Below, piece by piece: positions 1 to 11,151 of a stretch of DNA of 64,000 nt. Below the pieces are notes generated by a model. It made no database searches. It was given only the letters and a program-made list of their open reading frames with translations, and was not told the DNA's origin. This stretch comes from Pseudoneurospora amorphoporcata (taxonomy: Eukaryota > Ascomycota > Sordariomycetes > Sordariales > Sordariaceae), in NCBI GenBank assembly GCA_033297205.1, contig MU859134.1:62001-126000 (forward strand). Reading direction: 5' to 3'. Every line of letters starts with the position of its first letter. Position 1 is the first letter of the stretch. The position numbers were made by a program, and so were the translations under genes.

Positions 1-242
1 GTATGATAACTTGGCTAAGCAGGATTGTCATCCAGCTACTGTATGTCTTGCCCTGGTGGATAGCTTGGGAGATCAAGAATTTGTTGAGGTCTTGGGGGTA
101 GTGTCCGATGTATCTTGGCTGGATGGCATCGATGCCAATGAATAGGAGACAGGTAGCGAACCCGCTGACCTGAAGCGCGGAAGAGTGGTTTCTTCTTACC
201 CGAACAACATATACTGTCACCGTTCCAAGTAACCCCATTCCT

Positions 243-1155
243 TCACACAATGATGGTCTCTTGCATAGTCCAACCTCTGAGAAACTCAGGCCTCAGGTCC
301 TCAAGCGAATTTTCGGGCGAGAGTCCCGGAAGCAGTGGGCGTGTGATGATGTCTACTCGCTCATATGCATCAGGACGCCCTTTGCCGCGGTCAACAGGGA
401 TAAGCACCATGAAATCGAGATCGTCTCTCCTTTGGCTTATAACACGGAGAGAATATTCACATCGGAGGGGTGATGGTGCGGAAGGCCCCTTATCTGTTTT
501 GAGCCAGTCTGCGACCAAGCAGAGATGGTCGTTGCCAATAGGGATGCGGAATAAGGGCTCTCTCCACGCTGTACACATAAGCAGCGAATTACAGTAGCTT
601 CGATTTCGGTCTAAGCAATTCCATCCATCCTCAGACCAGAAGTCTGTTAAGTCCTGCAAGGAACAGCTGGTATATTTTGATGAGAGAAGTGCCTTTGTAT
701 ACAGAGAGTCCACCTTGGGAAGCCTCCAGAGTAATGTATCACACGCATAGCCAGCGTATGTATGCGCAGAATACGCGGTGTTTCCTTCCATTTGGCTGAG
801 AAGATAATGTCCTGTGTCTTTTTTCCACGAGATTGTGGTTCCGTCCACATATTCCATGGCAATGCTCTAGGTCAGAGGTTGCGTCGGATGTGTGTATGTC
901 ATGGATATCTCCCTGGACTGCCAGATCCTGATGCATTTTTCAGGAATTCCCCCCTCAATTTACCCAAGACCAACTTGGGAAGAGACGACGTCTTAATTGT
1001 CCGGGATAGGATATCTCCCAAGCATTGGTTACACCCTCCTCACGAAATGAATCCAAGTGAAGCCTCCAACATAGGCCGACAACCAGACTCTCTGTCATAT
1101 TGACCTTCTCAGAGGAAATGAGCAAACCCCAGACGTTATACATGGGAATTCCCAT
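243..1155 (-). pseudogene. HET-type protein C-terminal remnant
   Basis: Two open stretches on the minus strand (1155-955 and 857-243) read like the C-terminal half of a heterokaryon-incompatibility (HET) protein. The upper one has the LVVGLCWRL segment and ends in FPSWSW, a motif common just after the middle of fungal HET proteins. The lower one (about 200 residues) ends in WTMQETIIV. They could be joined by an intron with donor GTAAAT after the Trp codon near 957 and acceptor CTAG near 865, but the branch site would lie unusually close to the acceptor. No HET domain lies upstream: only about 620 bp separate this from the next gene and nothing there reads as SYVWG or a similar motif. I infer a truncated or decayed HET gene. 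A short gene with unrecognised 5' exons in 1160-1450 remains possible. Confidence 0.45.
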
Positions 1156-1159
1156 GGCT

Positions 1160-1778
1160 GCAGCTTTTCTTCAAATACCTTCAGGTATTTAACTTCGAAA
1201 GAATACATACAAAGAACAAGATCCGTTTTTAGGATCATCAATGTGGCGTAAAGGACAGACATGACGGCAAGACGTAATTGGAATATTTAGCATATAATCT
1301 GCTGAAAAGACCTCGTCGAAATTGATAGCTTTGCAATCGGTGTAGAGCCCGGTGCTAGCTTGTCTGGCCTTGGTAATGTTAGTGGGTATCACGAACCATT
1401 GTATTATCCAAAACCGGGAGGAGGTACTTACTTTGAAGCTCATGGTGCCTATGTAAAAAAATAGAAATAAAAAAAGAACAAAAAATGAAAAAATAAATAG
1501 GTCTTCAGAACCGCATCCTCGATGCGTAGTTATGTGGTCGGTGTCGTTGTCGGCTTACACGTGCTTCTGTTGTTGACCCTTTGAGCCTCCTTTATGCTGG
1601 CGTTCATGGTGGTAGCGTGTATCGCCACATGATCCCTATCATATCAACGTTCGGAGTTTCCAATTGTCAACAAGGCCGACGCCATTTTTCTATTCGTTAC
1701 TAACTGCAGTAGCCGTTGATCTCGACCCCATCGTATCGGTGATGCCTGACCGAACGCTATCGTGTCACCAGAACCATA
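1160..1778. other. Spacer downstream of small gene
   Basis: About 620 bp with no convincing coding region. An 84-codon minus-strand ORF (1443-1189) could be a decayed exon of the HET remnant, but I recognise no motif in it. The stretch 1453-1500 is A-rich. Confidence 0.35.
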
Positions 1779-2301
1779 TCACCCACACCATTCTTGCCAC
1801 AACTTCCGAGCCTCCGGATCATATTTTGCGACTACGGACAGTGAAACAAGCCATGTTAGTTGTATTTGCGCGATTCGAAAAAGATATACATAATTCAGAC
1901 TGGTGCACACCTTGCGAGAGCCGGGCGGCGAATTCGTCGGGAAGCATTCTTGGCTTTTTGGCCCTTGACTTCGTCACCTTGTTGGGGCGGAAACCGGAGG
2001 ATGAACCGGCGGCGGCGTCAGTTTTCTAACAATACAGGAACCTTGGTTAGTTGCACAGTTCGAAAGTGCGAGGTGGTCGGACTGATTTTGTGGTTGGGCG
2101 ACAAAAACGTACTTCTTTGGCGGCTGCGGCGAGCCACAACTCGTACTCCTTACCTGCCTCCTCAATCATCTCGTAGAACCCCTTGAGAATCTCTGCTCTT
2201 TCTTCGTCTGACTTCTTTGACAACTGTTCGAGTTCTTCCATGAACGTCAGCCGCTTTTGGCCGATAAACTTGGAGAGCTGCTCCTTCGGAAGATCCGTCA
2301 T
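1779..2301 (-). CDS. Small conserved-looking hypothetical protein, three exons
   Basis: I do not recognise this protein. Reading from ATG at 2301, exon 1 is 2301-2113 (donor GTACGT), exon 2 is 2025-1911 (acceptor TTAG, donor GTGTGC) and exon 3 is 1831-1779 (branch ACTAAC, acceptor GTAG). The three exons add to exactly 119 codons with stop, giving 118 residues and continuous phases, which is good evidence that the model is real. The first half is an acidic, helical, charge-rich segment (FMEELEQLSKKSDEERAEI). The middle is Ser/Gly/Lys-rich with a basic patch (KSRAKKPR), and the tail DPEARKLWQEW is amphipathic. No signal peptide or membrane segment is visible. It sits between two HET-type loci. 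A small nuclear or ribosome-associated protein is possible, but that is a guess. Confidence 0.7.
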
Positions 2302-2665
2302 TATGAGTAGTAAGCTTGGTGTTTGGTCTTTGGAGATACAGAAAAACAATAAAGACGTGTGGCAAGAAGATGAACGGAGAGAGAGAGAGAGAGAGACCTG
2401 GGGCAAGGGGCAAGGGACAATTTTCTTGCTGTACTTGAGTGTCATAAGGGGAAGAGAAAGCCCATCTACCAAGGCAGGTCCGGCATGTTCGTACCTTCCC
2501 GAGCTTCTCGACCTCCATCATTTACGGCCTACAAAAGCAGTGGACAGAAATGGAAGGAACTCCAGCTTCACCACCTTCCCTCAATCAGCAAGTACTCCCA
2601 TTCATGTGTCCCTCTGACTTGGTCTTTCCCCTCTTCAAGAGATTGATCAAAGCTTCCCTTCAGAA
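2302..2665. promoter_or_regulatory. Upstream region of the small gene with GA/CT microsatellite
   Basis: This 364-bp gap lies between the small gene's start and the HET gene's stop, both on the minus strand. It contains a (GA)n run at about 2378-2395, which is CT-rich on the sense strand of the small gene. Pyrimidine tracts of this kind are common in fungal 5' regions. I see no coding potential. Confidence 0.4.
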
Positions 2666-5600
2666 TCAAACCAGTACCACATCCTCAAACTTCCCCTCAT
2701 CCAACTTCTCCCCTTTTCTCGGCAAAGGTACGAGGATTGAACCCGTATCGCCCTCAAACAACGCCTTAGGGCCACCATGGACAATGGCAGGAACTATCGC
2801 TGGCCCGATGATCCTGTAGACAACTCCTTCCTGTTCTCCGGTTTGCCCGCTTCCGTTTAAGGGGACATGACGCAAGATCATCGGCACTGGCACGCCAGCC
2901 AACACGAAGACTACATCGCCAATTTGGGTATCGACTGGTCCGGTGCCCGCCGAGCCATTCGCCGTGGGAATGCTGATTGTTTCCGCATCGCTATTTGAGG
3001 CAAGTCTGCGTTCAACACCGCTGCGCTCACTTGCTGACACAGGTAAACGACTGTTGGGCTCCGTTGAAAAGATGAAGAGCCCCCTATCTTCATTGAGCAG
3101 CGTCTGCAGGCAAGGATCGAGGAGCCCCTTAACATCGTGCAGCAACTCGGTCCAACCTTCCTCAATGTCGTGTCTCTCTGCACTTGTTCCTCCTTCATCT
3201 TCCTGTCCAGAAGACGGCACCAATTCATGGTTTGACGGAGACGGCGGTGCCAGATCTTTGTATTGATCCAGAATCTCGCACAGTTCCCGAAACTCCCTGA
3301 ACTTGAACCGACTAGCAAGAATGTCACTCAACAGACTCCCCCATGCCTCCTCCTGATCAACATTCATCTCTTGCAGAGCACGTCGCCATGTCCAGAGCTT
3401 GACAAGACGGGAGAGTTCACCGCCCTGTGCGAGGGTCTCGAGCTGTAAGTTATTGAGGGGCTCAGCCCATCTGAACTGAGTCCTAAACACGACAGTCCCA
3501 ATATGCTGACCTTTGAGTTTTAGCCTCGTATGGTTCGGTCCCAGCAGTTCAATCCCCAGTGGCCCAGTCTCCTCATATTGCCAATAATACCCATCAAACG
3601 CATATCCGCACCTATTAAGCAGCCACTGCGGCCCCTGATTCATATCAAAGCCCCACGGCAGAGCCCACGACGCCCCCACTGTCGGCGAACCTCCTGGCTG
3701 ACCATGGTACCAGGGAAATCTCGTCCCAGCAAACACCAACACTCCCAACCCCCTCGGTTGCCACGCAAAGAAATCTTTCCACAAAATCCGATACGTCTCG
3801 TTGACCGGCAATCCATAATCCGGCACCCCTCCCGGGGTGGAAAGCTCAGCACCGCACACCTTCAGCACGCCAAACAGGGAAAATGCCTTATCGTGCGGAT
3901 CATAACATTTCCGTTCGCGCAAAGCGATTGTTATTCCGCGCCACAGTAGCTCTTGGGGGTTGCCCGGGTTGAGTCCCGGAAACCGAATATTAGGAAACTC
4001 GCGCAGGGCACCACGGCCAAAGAAAACGATGTCAAGGATATTGAAGGTGTTGCCGAATAGGCTGTAGAAGGCCCAGGTGACGAGAAGCCAGGCGAGGACG
4101 TACGAGAGCCAGAGGAAGACTTTTCCTAGGATGGAGCGCCAATGGATGCCGGGGAGGAGGGCGCTGATACGAGGGGCGACGCTGGTTCCAGATTTGTAGG
4201 TTGCGTAGGCGTAGGGACCAAAGATAAGAAGGACGAGAGCGAGAGTGAGGAGGGCGTGAAGGGCACGGAGTTGCCAGGGAGAGTAGTTTGTTGAGTGTCG
4301 GAGGTATTCGATGTGTTCGCGGAACGAAGGACCAAGATGTTGTTGTCCAGCAGCTTTCTTCTTCGATGTCTTCTTCACCATATTGTGGGCGTGGTAAGGG
4401 CGAGGAAGACTAAGCCAGAGCTCGACGATGGAAAGCCAGTGCTCCATGACAGCGGCAGAAGTCTCAGAATTCGGCGCGGTGTATTCATAATCCCGATGCG
4501 TGTAAACAGTCGACACCAGCTCGTCCCACGTAAGTGAATGGGTGCCGCACAGGATGACAGGATTGCTGGCCAGGATAATCTCCTGGAACGTCCACGCCCG
4601 CTCAATCCACCCTCGGCCAAGGACGGCGTCGAAGCTGCTAACTTCCGTCCTTGCTCTTGCTTTCTGCCATGACAAGAAGTTGACAAGCACAAAAGAGGTA
4701 GGAAAACGTGCGACCAAGGGCCCGAGAACTTGCATGGCGATGTGATGCACCCTCAACGCTCCCAGTTTAGGCTGTCGCACTCGTAACCGGTCTGCATTAT
4801 ACCCTCATTAGCTTTCCCGAAAATGAAACTCCGTTATCACAACCCCAGAAAAAGCCCAGAGTAACCCACGTTCGAAATCCCCCCATACCCTCTCCCTCAA
4901 CTCCCCCTCTCTCCTCATCCTCTCCTCCCCCGTCACAGCCGCACACACCCCCAATGGCAACCGCTGAAACAAACAGGCTCTCTGCTTAATATACCGCATA
5001 ATTCGATCCGACTCATCGTCGCCCTCCCCCAACCACACATAAACTGACTCCGCCAACATGTAGATATCTTCCATCAGTGGGATCTGGGTCGCCTTTTCGT
5101 TGGAGATGGAGGATTGGTTGATGCAGATTGAGTCTACCCATATCGTTATCACTTGACTTTTTGGGTTTACGAATTGGGGATTGGATTGAATGTGTCGCAG
5201 GGCTTGGTAGCAATTGGGCGTTAGGTCCAGGTCGAAGTCTTGAAGGGTTTGAGGAGATTGAGGTTGAGGTTGACGTTGGGCTGTAGAGGTGGATGCAGAG
5301 GTTGAGGTTGAAGCAGAAGTTCCAAGGCTGATACGATATGGCGATGCAGAGGGCAATGAAGTGCCCCAGACGTAAGACAGGGCTGTGAAGGAGGGCGAGT
5401 CTTGTAGGTTTACTACCCGGAGACGGCCGGTCAGTTTGGGGGGGATCCCATTGTCATCTTGATTTCGTGGTTCCGGAGTGGGATCGAGATCAATGAGGCG
5501 GATGGAGCGGGAGTGTGATGGAAGGGGGAGGCTGGCGTAGAGGTCTTCGTTGTTGATGTTGACTAGAGGTACTGTTGGTTCTGGTTCTGGTTGTTTGGTA

Positions 5601-5689
5601 GTGGCGGCGGTGGTGGCGGTGGTGGTCTGCTCTTCTTCAGCGGCTTTCTGCTGGAGTTTGGACACCGTGATGATGGCGTCGCCTTCCAT
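2666..5689 (-). CDS. HET-domain (heterokaryon incompatibility) protein with internal membrane segments
   Basis: This is a two-exon gene of about 981 residues. The first in-frame ATG is at 5689. Exon 1 is 5689-4870. The intron is 4869-4792 (donor GTGGGT, branch GCTAAT, acceptor TGCAG), chosen because it is the only pair I found that keeps frame past a TGA. Exon 2 is 4791-2666. The N-terminal third carries the HET signature: FTALSYVWG, then ITIWVDSICINQ, then DIYMLAESVYVWLGEG. A GRGWIERAWTFQEIILA block, also typical of the family, follows in exon 2. Two hydrophobic stretches (around LHALLTLALVLLIFGPYAYA and VFLWLSYVLAWLLVTWAF) suggest membrane anchoring in the middle. The C-terminus has the usual HET ending (GDVVFVLAGVPVPMILR, YRIIGPA). 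HET proteins trigger cell death on fusion of unlike strains. Which partner this one senses cannot be read from sequence. Confidence 0.88.
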
Positions 5690-6322
5690 GTTGATATTGT
5701 TTTCCACCGTGGCCGACGGTCGATGTTTCCTTTAGACTTCAAGAGTCGATGATGAAGATTCAACCGCCTGTGAAATACTGATGATCGCGCGATAGAAGTT
5801 TGAAACATGATCGAGAAGTCGCGCAACAACGACCCCTGGCGCAGCCAAGGTGGCACAGCCACGGCGTCCAAGCATGGAGCAGTAAGCGCAACTATACCTA
5901 CTTGAGGATATCCATGAGGACAGCCATGAGGACGAGTCGTCCCTCTTGTTCACGCTTTCTCGTAATTGATAATATCTAATACTACTGTACATCAACCAAC
6001 ACCAGGGCGGACCCAATTACAATATCGATACTCGTCTCGTCGTCAGCCCATACCCAAAATCTTGGGGTGGGAGTTTGAATGGGGACCCTCATCATCTTCT
6101 TGTCGAGAAAGAGGATTTTATTGCCTTTATCCTTCCTCCCCCCCCCCCTCTCTCTCTCTTTCTCTCTCTCGTGTTGTCGTTTCTCATATTGTCTTGCCCA
6201 TCCATCTAAGCCATCCCACCCGTTTGTTTACCCTAGGTATCCCATCTATTATATATATCATTCAGATCTCATCATCAACATATTTTCATCTTCATCTTTC
6301 ATCACATTACCGCAATCCGCAC
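5690..6322. promoter_or_regulatory. HET gene 5' region / sorting-nexin 3' region
   Basis: This is a non-coding spacer of about 630 bp. It holds a C/T-rich microsatellite-like tract (about 6138-6173) and a TATATATA run near 6249-6257. It probably contains the HET gene promoter and the 3' UTR of the sorting nexin gene. No further gene is seen. Confidence 0.4.
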
Positions 6323-9300
6323 TCAATGCGTAACCGTCCTCACAGCCTGCAACAAAACTCCAAACATCAGACCCCTTGCTACTTCCTCAATCTGCAAACA
6401 ATCAAACAACCGTCCCAACGCCTCCCCAGTAGCCGACTGTCCCATGACCCCCGACAAAGCAGCAGGGACTCCACTCTCAATTAACAGTTTCCTCGCCTTG
6501 ACTCTTAGCTTCTCCTTCTCCTCGTCGCTCATCTCCCCGGGCCAGTTCGCCCGCTCCTCTTCCGTGGGAAGCGCGTTCTCCCTCAGCTTGCGCAGGTGTG
6601 CGGCAAGACCGTCGTCCGAGGTGTTCGCGTCCAAGACGGATGACTGAATAAGTGACTGGATGGAGGATAGTGATGGGTTACCCGGCCGGAGGAGGAATGA
6701 CTTGGCAGCTGCGAGAAGCGTGCGGCGGAAGTTCCGGGCTGAGGAGAGAGTGTAGAGCTCGTTGATAACGGCGAAGAGGAGTTCTACTGCCACCCGGGTT
6801 TCTTCCTCCGAGAGTTTGGGATAGGATTTGAAGCCCTGGAGAGGAGCGCCGCCGGGTCCGGGACTACGGCTTTGGCTTCTCAAGTGGGAGCCAGGGAGTG
6901 TGGGCATGGTTAAAGAGCGGGCGTGGTGAGGTGGGTAGTCGTGGATACGGGAGCTGGGTGCGGGACTGACGGGAGAATTTTGGTAGGTGTCTGGCATCAT
7001 GTCGGGCGGAGGGGGGAGTCTGAGAGATTCAAGTGTGAGACTAAGTGATGAAGGAGAACGGAGGGAGGGCGGCGCTCGGCTAGAGGCACGGCTTTGTTCG
7101 CGGCTGTCGCGCGCAGACGTCCTTCCGTAGCGTGCTGACTCTACCTCGGTGCGGTAGTCAGTGCTAGTCCGACGATCCATAGGGTCGACCTTGCTGGGTT
7201 GCGTAGAGATGATGGACGATCGTTGGCTGTCGATGCTTTCACGAATCCGATTCAGCGAAGCACTGCTATCTGGTCTAGGGATTGTTGACATGGAGAGACG
7301 ACTAGCCGCTGTCACGTCGGTAAGAGCAGACTGCGGTGCGCTAAACGTGGTATTTCCACTTGCAGATGAGGCCGCGTTCTTCTTGTGTCCGAGACCGATA
7401 GTCCCTAGAACACCGGTAAAACCGTCCACCAGGGCCTTGGAACCTTCGAGGGGAGCACTGGTCATGACGTCGAAGACGCCCTTTCCAATCTTCTCAAAGG
7501 CCTCGAATCCGGACTTTGGCCGGACGGGCATGTTAGCTGTATCCCTCTCCAGGAACTTCTTCATGCCCTCGCTCTCCGCCAGTGGCTTATAAGCACAGGC
7601 GTCTTTCACATAGCGTTCCAGCTCATCGCGAAGAGAGGTTCTGGTAGCGCCCTTCCACTGTGGTAGTGTCTTGTGCTTGGTGTTAAACTCCGTGGCTCCA
7701 GAGATAGCAGCAATGCGGCGCAGAACCTCGTGAAGACGCTCAAAGTCGGGATATTTCCGCACGATCATCCAACCTGGATAGATCGAGGTGGCGGGTTCAA
7801 TCTGTACGAGATAGTCCCATCCAGGCTTTGAGCCAAGATTTCGGTCACCGGGCTCGTCCAGGATAGTGATATTAGCGTTGTGCAATGTCAAAGGCGGTGG
7901 CTTAGGCCGTTCATCTTCGACCGGGGTTTCTGCACGCGCAGGAGGGACCATTTGGTCAAAACTGGTAAACCGAGAGGGCGCTTCAGGCCGAGCTGGTGCC
8001 TGATCAGGCGTAGGCGATCTCTTGCCAGAAAGAGGCGTCGAAGGTGTTTTGATAGTGTTGGAAGTGCCACTAGAGACATTGCTTGACGTTAAACCCTTTG
8101 ACTCAGGCTCGGTACGGGCCGCGAAGGGTTGCACAGCTAGCTGGTGCTCCTCGGAACTGCCCTTGAATGCATCGGCAAACTGATCCGGCTCTTCCGCTAC
8201 AACTGTTCGCTGTAAGGGCACCGACCCTGACTTGGCCCTAATATCTTTGGCCTCCTTGTCGCGTTTTGACTCTTGTTCGGCAATCATTCGGTTGAGCTTC
8301 TTCATCTCATCCATGAGTTCCACCTCTTCATCAGCTTTGCTGAGTTTCTTCTTGTGGGACATGGCGATGGACTCCTTCCGGCGCACTTTCTCGGTCTCGA
8401 ATGAGTTCTTGTTTCCTCTGGTGAGACCAATGTTGCCCATGTTTCCATCGAAATCGGCAAATGTCGCATCAGCCGCAGCAGGGCCAGTCTGCATGCCCTC
8501 GTCGATAGCTTGGCTGAAGTCCGGTTCACCCTCCTCTAGAAAATAGACAATCCACGAGTTGATCCATTCAGGCTTGCAGCAGTTCTGAAGGGTCATTTCT
8601 AGGACGACTCCAGCCAGGATTTCCCTCAGGAACACTCTGGCAGGGTCACATTCGTAGGTAGGCTTATCCAAGAAGGCCAGCAGGTCCTCGGCAACCATTC
8701 TAAACTTGCCGGCCTGATGTCTCTTGTTGAGCAGTTGCGCAAGGTTCGAGTCGCGGTTGGACGCAAGATAGGTGTACAAGGCATCGGCGGCCGAGACCTT
8801 GACGTCCGCGGGAAACTCGGCAAATGCATTGGTGAGCTCAGAGAGGAAGACAATGACGATGGAAGAGGAGTTTGTCAAGAAATCCAGAAAGGCGTCGGCT
8901 GGCCGTTTCCTCTTGAGGTGGTTGGAAATGGCGAGAATAAAGGAAGTCAAAGTCCTCTTGCAGGCCAGGGGGAAGAACTTGTCCGAGGGCACAAGTGGGG
9001 AGTACCACCACTTAACATATCCGCTGATGACGGCGTCGATTAACTCATTGATGGCTTCGCGCGTCTCGGGCTGGAAGTCTTCAAGGCGGAGAGCTAATGC
9101 GGCTTCTTCCTTGTCGACGTCTTGTTCACTCTGTGTAATCTCGGCCTTTGTCTTGGTCTCCAACAACCTCGCGATAAGGTCCACGCCCTTTTCTCCCCTC
9201 AGGGCCCGAGCTACTTCGGCGTTGCGCTGCTCCCATTGTATGTAACTGACAATGCCACCGAATGCTCCTATTAAGACAAGCCCAAGAGGACCTAGTACGA

Positions 9301-9592
9301 AGTATGTGACTGCGCCGAGGCCGACAGCAACTCCGCCGAGTGTCCCGGGGGTTGCGGTGGCCAGAAAGCGGAACGCTTGTGTTGCTAGGTCCTCCTCCTT
9401 GTTGGTATTTGTCGATGTTTCCGAGGCGGCCGAAGAGAATCTCCCACCGCCTTTCGTCTCGTCTTGGAAGTAGTCGTGGTCTGCTTTCGCTTGCGGAACG
9501 GGATCGGCGGTAACCGGGTTTTTAGTCGTGGGGGAGCTCATAGCATCGGGTATGGCGCCCGCAGTGGGCGCATCTTTGTCGGTCATTAACAT
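6323..9592 (-). CDS. PXA-PX-nexin C sorting nexin (Mdm1/SNX13-type, no RGS domain)
   Basis: A single-exon gene of 1,089 residues. It starts at ATG 9592, and a second ATG two codons on could also be used. Domains in order: a hydrophobic hairpin at about residues 82-118 (GGVAVGLGAVTYFVLGPLGL), probably an ER membrane anchor; a PXA domain at about 170-370 (YVKWWYSPLV near its start, EGEPDF near its end); a Ser/Pro/charged linker; a PX phosphoinositide-binding domain at about 580-710 (IYPGWMIVRKYPDFERLH, LPQWKGATRTSLRDELERY); another low-complexity Ser/Arg-rich linker; and a nexin-C domain at about 930-1060 (ELLFAVINELYTL, GRLFDCLQIEEVA). Family members of this architecture tether ER to vacuole/endosome or lipid-droplet membranes. 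The RGS domain found in animal SNX13/14/25 is absent, as in several fungal homologues. Function by homology only. Confidence 0.88.
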   Translation of the reverse strand: MLMTDKDAPTAGAIPDAMSSPTTKNPVTADPVPQAKADHDYFQDETKGGGRFSSAASETSTNTNKEEDLATQAFRFLATATPGTLGGVAVGLGAVTYFVLGPLGLVLIGAFGGIVSYIQWEQRNAEVARALRGEKGVDLIARLLETKTKAEITQSEQDVDKEEAALALRLEDFQPETREAINELIDAVISGYVKWWYSPLVPSDKFFPLACKRTLTSFILAISNHLKRKRPADAFLDFLTNSSSIVIVFLSELTNAFAEFPADVKVSAADALYTYLASNRDSNLAQLLNKRHQAGKFRMVAEDLLAFLDKPTYECDPARVFLREILAGVVLEMTLQNCCKPEWINSWIVYFLEEGEPDFSQAIDEGMQTGPAAADATFADFDGNMGNIGLTRGNKNSFETEKVRRKESIAMSHKKKLSKADEEVELMDEMKKLNRMIAEQESKRDKEAKDIRAKSGSVPLQRTVVAEEPDQFADAFKGSSEEHQLAVQPFAARTEPESKGLTSSNVSSGTSNTIKTPSTPLSGKRSPTPDQAPARPEAPSRFTSFDQMVPPARAETPVEDERPKPPPLTLHNANITILDEPGDRNLGSKPGWDYLVQIEPATSIYPGWMIVRKYPDFERLHEVLRRIAAISGATEFNTKHKTLPQWKGATRTSLRDELERYVKDACAYKPLAESEGMKKFLERDTANMPVRPKSGFEAFEKIGKGVFDVMTSAPLEGSKALVDGFTGVLGTIGLGHKKNAASSASGNTTFSAPQSALTDVTAASRLSMSTIPRPDSSASLNRIRESIDSQRSSIISTQPSKVDPMDRRTSTDYRTEVESARYGRTSARDSREQSRASSRAPPSLRSPSSLSLTLESLRLPPPPDMMPDTYQNSPVSPAPSSRIHDYPPHHARSLTMPTLPGSHLRSQSRSPGPGGAPLQGFKSYPKLSEEETRVAVELLFAVINELYTLSSARNFRRTLLAAAKSFLLRPGNPSLSSIQSLIQSSVLDANTSDDGLAAHLRKLRENALPTEEERANWPGEMSDEEKEKLRVKARKLLIESGVPAALSGVMGQSATGEALGRLFDCLQIEEVARGLMFGVLLQAVRTVTH

Positions 9593-10508
9593 CGGTTGTT
9601 GTAGTACGCTAGGATGGGTGCGGTAGGGCAGAAGAAGTCTGGAGAATGATCATGGAGTAGTCGTTGTCGTCAGTCGTTTCATGGGCACAGTCGCAAAGGC
9701 GGGAAAGACGACGGGAACAATGAATGGATGAAAGTCGTGGAGCTATGTAGTGCGCAAAGTCGTTCGTTCGTCTTGTGTCTTAAAGGGATGAAAAGAAGGA
9801 CAGGTCGCGCGGGGAGCAGATCGTGGTCAAAAGGTCCGTTGGGACAAGGAATCAGAAATAGAAACCGGGAAATGAGACGTCAATCATGTTGTGTTTCGAG
9901 AAGTGTCGTGCGAGCAAAGTCCCTGTTCTGCCTCTCGCGGCCATTCGATTCCTCAACAATTGGTTCCAGGCACCACAGTGGTAACATTTTCAGGGGGATC
10001 TGCCCCGGGTTCAACGGGCTCCTTCCACCCCGGGCCTCGTACGGACGACCATTCTAGCGCCCGGGGTTGGGAGCTTGTGTCCTTGACAGCTGCCACAGAC
10101 CTACACTAAAAAAGCAGACCCCCTGAGGGGCCCGCCCCCGGGGCTTCTGGGAGGGGGCCCAGATTCTGCACAGTGCACGGTTACACCTGCAGCGGAGGCT
10201 GGCTGCCAAGCGCCAAGACTGTTGACATCCCATTTATATAGCAAATGCACTAACAATTACACCAACGGCCCCTCCGCGAAGCTTCAGTTCACGTGTGGTC
10301 GCGTCGATATTCAAGGGAGGCACCATCGACGTCACTGCCCTCGGCGTTTACTGTCGCGTTGATTTTTCTTCTCGCACCTCAGCTTCCCAAGTTGCCGGCC
10401 GCTCGTTTCATTCTCACAAACCTGAATCTCTCATCTCCCTGACCCAGTGCCTCGCCCTTTCTCTCATTCTCACCAGTCACCAAGATCCCACCTTCTCAAA
10501 CCGCCAAC
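9593..10508. promoter_or_regulatory. Divergent promoter region between sorting nexin and sub1
   Basis: A 916-bp head-to-head intergenic region. It includes a GC-rich, partly palindromic block at about 10110-10165 (runs such as CCCCCTGAGGGGCCCGCC) and a pyrimidine-rich stretch at about 10360-10500 immediately before the sub1 start, typical of highly expressed Neurospora genes. No ORF here looks real. Confidence 0.45.
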
Positions 10509-11151
10509 ATGCCTCCCAAGAGAAGACAGGTCGAGGACACCAGCGATGCTGAGCCTCAGTACACCAAAAAGTCCAAGGGCAGCAGCGGAAAGGCCCAGCC
10601 CCAGGAGCTGACCAAGGGATCCGACCAAGATGGCAACACCTTCTGGGAGGTTCGTCAACCAAGTAACAGCCTTGATGATGAAGATGAGCTCAAGCTGACA
10701 GACATGCTCAACAGCTTGGAAACAACCGCCGAATTAGTTCTTCGATGTTCAAGAATACCACCTTGGTGAATATCAGGGAGTACTACGATGCTAACGGCAA
10801 GCTGATGCCAGGCAAGAAGGTGAGCTTTCCCTATCACTCACTCACCTCCCACCCTCGCCAGTCGACTAACACAAACACCAGGGCATCTCCCTCTCACTCG
10901 CTCAATACCAGGCCCTCCTCAAGGTTATCCCGCAGTTGAACGCCGACCTTCGCAAGCAAGGCCACGCCATTGAGGACCCAGAGTTTGCCGAGGTAGCCGA
11001 GCCGACCGACGCCCCCGTCGAGTCTCCCAAGGTCAAGGCGCTGGAGTCCAAAAAGGAGAACAAGAAGAAGGAAAAGAAACCGCGCAAGTCCAACATTGAC
11101 GTTACCAGCGATGAAGAAGAAGCTGCCGAGGATGAGGATGACGACGAGTAG
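10509..11151 (+). CDS. sub1: Transcriptional coactivator Sub1/PC4 homologue
   Basis: Three exons: 10509-10649, 10715-10819 and 10882-11151, all phase 0, with acceptors CAACAG and CACCAG; the second intron has the branch GACTAAC. The 171-residue product has a short basic N-terminus (MPPKRRQVED) and then the PC4 single-stranded-DNA-binding fold assembled across all exons: TFWEL, NNRRISSSMFKNTTLVNIRE, YYDANGKLMPGKKG, then ISLSLAQYQALLKVIPQLN. The tail is Lys-rich and then strongly acidic (EEEAAEDEDDDE), an arrangement seen in fungal Sub1. Sub1/PC4 binds melted promoter DNA and supports RNA polymerase II and III initiation. The FWEL motif is completed only by splicing out 10650-10714, which confirms intron 1. 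Confidence 0.93.

Noticed and set aside
6138..6173. CT-rich microsatellite as a functional element
   Set aside because: Simple pyrimidine tract typical of fungal leaders and trailers. Nothing more specific supported.
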